DNA from: Acidobacteriota bacterium
Lineage (GTDB): Bacteria > Acidobacteriota > Terriglobia > Terriglobales > Acidobacteriaceae
Direction of reading: 5' to 3'
NCBI GenBank assembly: GCA_003225455.1
Contig: QIAB01000047.1
Coordinates: 4,025 to 44,404, forward strand
Length of the DNA stretch: 40,380 nt
The translations under genes were made by a program, and so were the position numbers. Every line of letters starts with the position of its first letter. Within the stretch, counting starts at the first letter, position 1. Positions 36,754 through 40,380 of this stretch are shown in pieces. Below the pieces are notes generated by a model. That model saw only the letters and a program-made list of their open reading frames with translations, was not told the DNA's origin and ran no database searches.

Positions 36754-37992
36754 ATGGCGATCACACGTCGAATATTCATGAGAAATAGCGCGCTAGCCGT
36801 CGTCGGCACTGCCGCGATCCCGTCATTTCTGACTCGCGCAGCCTATGGCGCGGTCGAACCCGGCTTGCGCACCAAGCGGCTGGTCGTAATCTTCCAGCGC
36901 GGCGCCGCGGACGGTCTCAACATTGTTATTCCCCACGGCGAGCAGGCCTATTACGCGATGCGTCCCAGCATCAACATTCCGCGGAATTCCGTACTCGATC
37001 TCGACGGACTTTTCGGCCTGCATCCGGGAATGGCTCCGCTTCAGCCGGTTTGGGATAAGCGTCATCTCGCGGTCGTGCACGCGGCCGGCTCACCCGATCC
37101 CACGCGCTCTCACTTCGATGCGCAAGACTTCATGGAATCCGGGACTCCGGGCGTGAAAGCCACGGACAACGGTTGGCTAAACCGCTCTCTGCATGCCTTG
37201 CCCGATTCGCCGGATAAATCTGCCTTCCGCGCGATTGCCCTCGGACCGTCGTTGCCGCGAATTCTTTCCGGGCAGGAGCCTGCGATTGCAGTGAACAACA
37301 TCAACGATTTCGGCGTCGGCGGACGAAACGCGTCTCCGACCGCGAACACTTTTGAAGCTATGTATGCGAACTCAGTTGATGCCGTCCTGCATGGGACGGG
37401 TCAGGAAACCTTCGAAGCCGTAAAGATGTTGAGATCGGCCAATCCCGCTAAGTACACGCCTGCTGTCGGTGCGAATTATCCGCGCGGGCGTTTCGGCGAT
37501 AGCCTGAAGCAACTCGCGCAGCTCATCAAAGCCAATCTCGGCGTGCAGGTTGCCTTCGCTGATATCGGCGGATGGGACCATCACGTCAACGAAGGCAACA
37601 CGCAAGGGCAACTCGCCAACGTGCTGCGCGAATTTTCGCAGTCGCTCGCGGCATTCTGGATCGATCTGGGCGATCTCGCCGAAGAGACAGTTGTGGTGAC
37701 GATGTCGGAATTCGGTCGCACGGCCCGTGAAAACGGCAATCGCGGCACCGACCACGGCCACGCCAACGTCATGTTCGTCATGGGAGGTCCGGTCAAAGGC
37801 GGCAAAGTCTATGGCCGCTGGCCTGGACTCGACCAATCGCAACTATATGAAGGCCGCGACCTCGCCATCACCACCGACTTCCGGCGTGTGCTGGGCGAAG
37901 CTGTGTATCAGCATCTCGGGAATAAGGCGCTGGATCAGGTGTTTCCGGGATTTGAGAATCAGCAAGGAAAGTTTCTGCGGTATCTCGGCTAA
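36754..37992 (+). CDS. DUF1501 family protein with Tat-type signal
   Basis: The protein has 412 residues. Its N-terminus (ITRRIFMRNSALAVVGTAAIPSF in part) has a twin-arginine motif TRRIFMR and a hydrophobic core, so export through the Tat system is likely, suggesting a folded or metal-containing protein. DUF1501 proteins have a sulfatase/alkaline-phosphatase-like fold; here are LVVIFQRGAADGLNIVIPHG, GGWDHHVNEG, VVTMSEFGRTARENG and GTDHGHANVMFVMGG, which hold likely metal ligands (D, H). It is in an operon with the DUF1800 gene. Enzymatic substrate is unknown. Confidence 0.94.
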   Translation: MAITRRIFMRNSALAVVGTAAIPSFLTRAAYGAVEPGLRTKRLVVIFQRGAADGLNIVIPHGEQAYYAMRPSINIPRNSVLDLDGLFGLHPGMAPLQPVWDKRHLAVVHAAGSPDPTRSHFDAQDFMESGTPGVKATDNGWLNRSLHALPDSPDKSAFRAIALGPSLPRILSGQEPAIAVNNINDFGVGGRNASPTANTFEAMYANSVDAVLHGTGQETFEAVKMLRSANPAKYTPAVGANYPRGRFGDSLKQLAQLIKANLGVQVAFADIGGWDHHVNEGNTQGQLANVLREFSQSLAAFWIDLGDLAEETVVVTMSEFGRTARENGNRGTDHGHANVMFVMGGPVKGGKVYGRWPGLDQSQLYEGRDLAITTDFRRVLGEAVYQHLGNKALDQVFPGFENQQGKFLRYLG

Positions 37993-38087
37993 AATTATCC
38001 GATATCTCGCCAGCTACTCGAATTGATGGTGTAAATGCCCTGTTTACCGCAATCAATTTACGCGGCGTAATTCTTTAGCCTTTCGAT

Positions 38088-38579
38088 TCATTCTCTCTGC
38101 TTCAACTTCGCACCCGACGTCGGAAAGAAATGCCGCGTACGATCGTATCTTTCACTCTTTCTTGGTTTGAGCCTGATACCATCGAGGTGGGTTTTCTCGG
38201 CCTCCTCAGTCCTCCCTTGCGCGAGATAAGCTAACGCCAATCCGATGCGTGCCGCGTGCGTCTCTTTAAGTCTAAGTGCTTCCGAGAGGATCAATTCGGC
38301 TTTCTTGTACTGCTTCGTTTTGAGATAAACCTGACCCAGCCCAAACTTGCAGGCGTGATTCTCAGGTGCGAGCTTCGCGGCTCTCGCCAGATATTTACGG
38401 GCCTCGCCCATGCGGCCGAGTTTGAAGTAGCACCAACCAAGATTCCACGATAGTTCCCAATGCGTTTCAACCTCGGAGGAATTTTCCTTCAAGAGCCTGA
38501 TTGCCTCTTTCCAACGTTCTTCCCTCATTACAGACTGGGCAAGTTTCAGGAGTTGCTGCATGCGATTTGCTCTAGGCAT
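38088..38579 (-). CDS. Short tetratricopeptide-repeat protein
   Basis: The protein has 163 residues with about three or four TPR units (WELSWNLGWCYFKLGRMGEAR, ACKFGLGQVYLKTKQYKKAEL, AARIGLALAYLAQGRTEEAEK). It has no signal peptide or membrane segment, so it is probably cytoplasmic, acting as a protein-binding adaptor. The C-terminus is basic. The ATG at 38579 is used; an ATG six codons in is an alternative, and neither has a strong ribosome-binding site. It stands alone between the DUF1501 and Rieske genes. Confidence 0.8.
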   Translation of the reverse strand: MPRANRMQQLLKLAQSVMREERWKEAIRLLKENSSEVETHWELSWNLGWCYFKLGRMGEARKYLARAAKLAPENHACKFGLGQVYLKTKQYKKAELILSEALRLKETHAARIGLALAYLAQGRTEEAEKTHLDGIRLKPRKSERYDRTRHFFPTSGAKLKQRE

Positions 38580-38764
38580 TACGTGGCTCAGTCCTCATTC
38601 AAAGCTCCCGCGACGCGCTTTCAATATGATTTTAGCGATGATTGCCCAACAAGAATCGTGGAACTGCAACCCCGACGTTGGCGAGAAATCGCGATTACAC
38701 TCAATGACCTTGACCCATGAACGCCTGCATGAAACTACTTTTCTAAAAGCCTAGCGGTCAAATC

Positions 38765-39070
38765 TCAAATCTCGACCATCACGTCGCCGCTCTCGATCTT
38801 GATCGGATAAACCGCAACCCTGGCATTTGGATTGTGAACGGCCTGTCCCGTCTTGGGGTCATATTGCCAGCCATGCCACGGGCACACAAGTTTGTCGCCT
38901 TCGATCACTCCTTGCGCAAGAGGCCCACCGCGGTGCAGGCAGACATTGTCCATGGCGGAGATCGTGCCGTTCACGTTGGCGACGCAGATGACTCTATCGC
39001 CGACGGTGAATTCTTTGGCTTCTCCTTCGGGAGGAAGTTCGGATTGAGTAGTGAGTTTAATCAATGACAT
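38765..39070 (-). CDS. Rieske [2Fe-2S] ferredoxin-type protein
   Basis: The protein has 101 residues, a single Rieske domain. The ligands are C44 and H46 (CLH) and C63 and H66 (CPWH), with the usual loop sequences CLHRGGPLAQG and CPWHGWQYD. It carries one electron, commonly for a dioxygenase, a nitrite reductase-like partner or as a general ferredoxin. No such partner is adjacent. It lies downstream of nuoB on the same strand, separated by 136 bases of palindromic repeat. No signal peptide, so it is cytoplasmic. Confidence 0.95.
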   Translation of the reverse strand: MSLIKLTTQSELPPEGEAKEFTVGDRVICVANVNGTISAMDNVCLHRGGPLAQGVIEGDKLVCPWHGWQYDPKTGQAVHNPNARVAVYPIKIESGDVMVEI

Positions 39071-39082
39071 GATCAGAAAACC

Positions 39083-39280
39083 GTCGAGCTTCGCTCGACC
39101 GGACAGCCCCTTCGACTGCGCTCAGGGCAGGCTTGGGCGGCTGTCCCCACGTGGCGATTCTGCTGACGGCTAGATCCTTCGACTCGTTCTTGCGCTCGAC
39201 CTTCGCTCAGGATGACCGCAGCGGGATCCCGCTTCGCTCGTTTTTAGCTTGCCCTGAGCGACTTCGCACGCAAGCGAAGT
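39083..39280. repeat. Complex palindromic repeat cluster reaching into nuoB
   Basis: Several nested palindromes are present: gtcgagc/gctcgac (39083-39089 with 39093-39099), ggacagcc/ggctgtcc (39101-39108 with 39139-39146), and acttcgc/gcgaagt (39261-39267 with 39274-39280). In addition, ttcgactgcgctcagggcag near 39111 recurs in opposite orientation near 39246-39267. This cttcgact-gctcagg style is typical of dispersed repeats in several bacterial groups. The element covers the nuoB stop codon and its last 20 or so codons. Confidence 0.75.
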
Positions 39281-39833
39281 TGCCGAGCGTCTGCGCGATC
39301 ATTACCTGGCGTTTAAAATTTTCCACCATGTTCGGATCCAGGCGCACTTCAGTGGGCTTCTTGGCCAGCGACATCTGATCGATCTTGTCCTGCAGCTTGA
39401 GCAGCGCGTAGAGCAGGTTCTCCGGACGCGGCGGGCAGCCAATCACGTACACATCCGTGGGCACGATTTTGTCCACGCCTTGCAGCACGGCATATGTATT
39501 AAACGGGCCGCCCACCGACGAGCACGCGCCCATGGAGATCACCCACTTCGGGTCGGGCATCTGGTCGTAGATTCGCTTCACCACCGGCGCCATCTTCAGC
39601 GTGACGGTTCCGGCCACGATCATCAGGTCGCTCTGCCGCGGGCTGGGACGAAACACTTCCGAGCCGAATCGGGCAATATCAAAGCGCGCGGTTGAAGAGG
39701 CGATCATTTCAATCGCGCAGCAGGCCAGGCCGAAGGTCATCGGCCAGACTGCGGATTTCCGCGCCCAGTTGAAGACGTAGTCAACCGTCGTGATCAGGAA
39801 ATTCTTTTCGAACTTATTCTGCAGCCAGCCCAT
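39207..39833 (-). CDS. nuoB: NADH-quinone oxidoreductase subunit B
   Basis: NuoB holds iron-sulfur cluster N2, the last electron carrier before quinone in respiratory complex I, on the cytoplasmic side of the membrane. The cluster ligands are present: C38 and C39 ([10 protein letters not shown]), C104 ([10 protein letters not shown]) and C133 ([15 protein letters not shown]). The start is the ATG at 39833 ([12 protein letters not shown]); the frame is open upstream but those codons look noncoding. The normal end is near QTLGN (185); the last 23 or so residues are encoded by a palindromic repeat. No nuoA or nuoC is next to it: a Rieske gene lies downstream and a HEPN-like gene upstream. Confidence 0.95.
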   Translation of the reverse strand: MGWLQNKFEKNFLITTVDYVFNWARKSAVWPMTFGLACCAIEMIASSTARFDIARFGSEVFRPSPRQSDLMIVAGTVTLKMAPVVKRIYDQMPDPKWVISMGACSSVGGPFNTYAVLQGVDKIVPTDVYVIGCPPRPENLLYALLKLQDKIDQMSLAKKPTEVRLDPNMVENFKRQVMIAQTLGNFACVRSRSGQAKNERSGIPLRSS

Positions 39834-39906
39834 GTAGTGTCCTCTGTGCCCGTTACAATGTCTGCCTTCGCCCTTGGAAGACGCCAAGCTAGGCCCAAAC
39901 TTGAGT

Positions 39907-40380
39907 CTAGGTGCGTAGGGAAGAGGTGTCAATCCAGCGGGGAGGCGGCGGGCGCGGATGCGGGCGGGGATAGTTCCCTATTGCTCTAACGGAGGACCCC
40001 GGAGAAAGGCCCACCGGGTCACCAAATAAACCGGCTTCCAATTCCTTCCTGTCCGGCACGTGGCGGTCTTCAATCATTTTCAAGAGGACACGTCTGGCAA
40101 TCGCATAGGTTTCAGCGTAAGGCATTAGGTCTGCCTCACCGCTGCCATGCGCGGCCTTAGAGCGGCTGTCATACAGCGCTTTGATTTTCTTAAAGCAGAT
40201 ATAGCGCCCTCTCCCGGGCGGCTCTAAGTAGGCAGCAATATTCGCGGAAACTCTGAAACTCAATTCCACGTGTGAGGGCGAGAACAGGCGCTCAAGAGCA
40301 CCCCAAACGGCAACCAGTCCCAAAGCTGGGCTGTGGTTCCAAATGCTGGAATCAACACCTTGAAAAGCCACACTGAAATC
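39907..40380 (-). CDS. Apea-like HEPN-domain protein, 5' end outside window
   Basis: The visible 157 or so residues run off the right edge in an open frame; a GTG at 40371 is not necessarily the start. The pattern [17 protein letters not shown], then [14 protein letters not shown] and [16 protein letters not shown], matches Apea-like HEPN domains. The R-x4-H motif (RSKAAH) is the catalytic signature of HEPN ribonucleases, many of which serve in toxin or anti-phage modules. The C-terminus is proline and arginine rich. Without the N-terminal part it cannot be said whether it is fused to another domain. Confidence 0.65.
   Translation of the reverse strand, partial: DFSVAFQGVDSSIWNHSPALGLVAVWGALERLFSPSHVELSFRVSANIAAYLEPPGRGRYICFKKIKALYDSRSKAAHGSGEADLMPYAETYAIARRVLLKMIEDRHVPDRKELEAGLFGDPVGLSPGSSVRAIGNYPRPHPRPPPPRWIDTSSLRT

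Overview
The window looks like a chromosomal segment of a soil-type Acidobacteria (Terriglobia/Koribacter-like) genome. The grounds are a Ton-dependent receptor with an N-terminal carboxypeptidase-regulatory-like domain under a LacI regulator, a DUF1800/DUF1501 pair, tandem DUF507 genes, many secreted proteins of acidobacterial style, moderate-to-high GC, and several families of short GC-rich palindromic repeats. This is inferred from gene content; no rRNA or other phylogenetic marker was compared. No rRNA, tRNA, IS element, prophage or CRISPR array was recognised.

Layout. 1-5600 (minus strand): the start of an LptC-like gene cut by the left edge, a DUF4139 protein carrying an inserted carboxypeptidase-like module, recJ with an in-frame repeat insertion, and a small acidic protein. 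5898-10312 (plus): two DUF507 genes around a small secreted protein, then queG and a secreted TPR protein with a degenerate protease motif. 10434-10637 (minus): a cold-shock protein with a clear terminator. 10638-11384 is noncoding and holds a perfect LacI-type palindrome. 11385-16075 (plus): three secreted or periplasmic proteins, including a large Ig-domain protein whose matrixin-like zinc motif is erased. 16228-18985 (minus): a HigBA-like toxin-antitoxin pair, an HNH protein, comF and a small zinc-ribbon protein.

19188-25002 (plus): OPT peptide transporter, YggS-type PLP protein, YggU/DUF167, a POT-like MFS transporter and a DegT-family aminotransferase, closely spaced and possibly co-transcribed. 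25066-29842 (minus): LacI regulator and the Ton-dependent receptor it probably controls; the receptor gene has one frameshift. 30056-33027 (plus): TPR protein and an AsmA-like protein with one frameshift. 33090-34547 (minus): thiC. 34755-37992 (plus): DUF1800-DUF1501 operon. 38088-40380 (minus): TPR protein, Rieske ferredoxin, a nuoB not flanked by other nuo genes, and a HEPN-type gene cut by the right edge.

The most distinctive theme is that short dispersed palindromic repeats have become part of coding sequence. They form the C-terminus of QueG, the C-terminus of NuoB, an internal 27-residue segment of RecJ and probably the N-terminus of a TPR protein. A second theme is two large secreted proteins that keep metalloprotease scaffolds but have lost catalytic residues. 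No complete, obviously new multi-gene defence or biosynthetic system was found.
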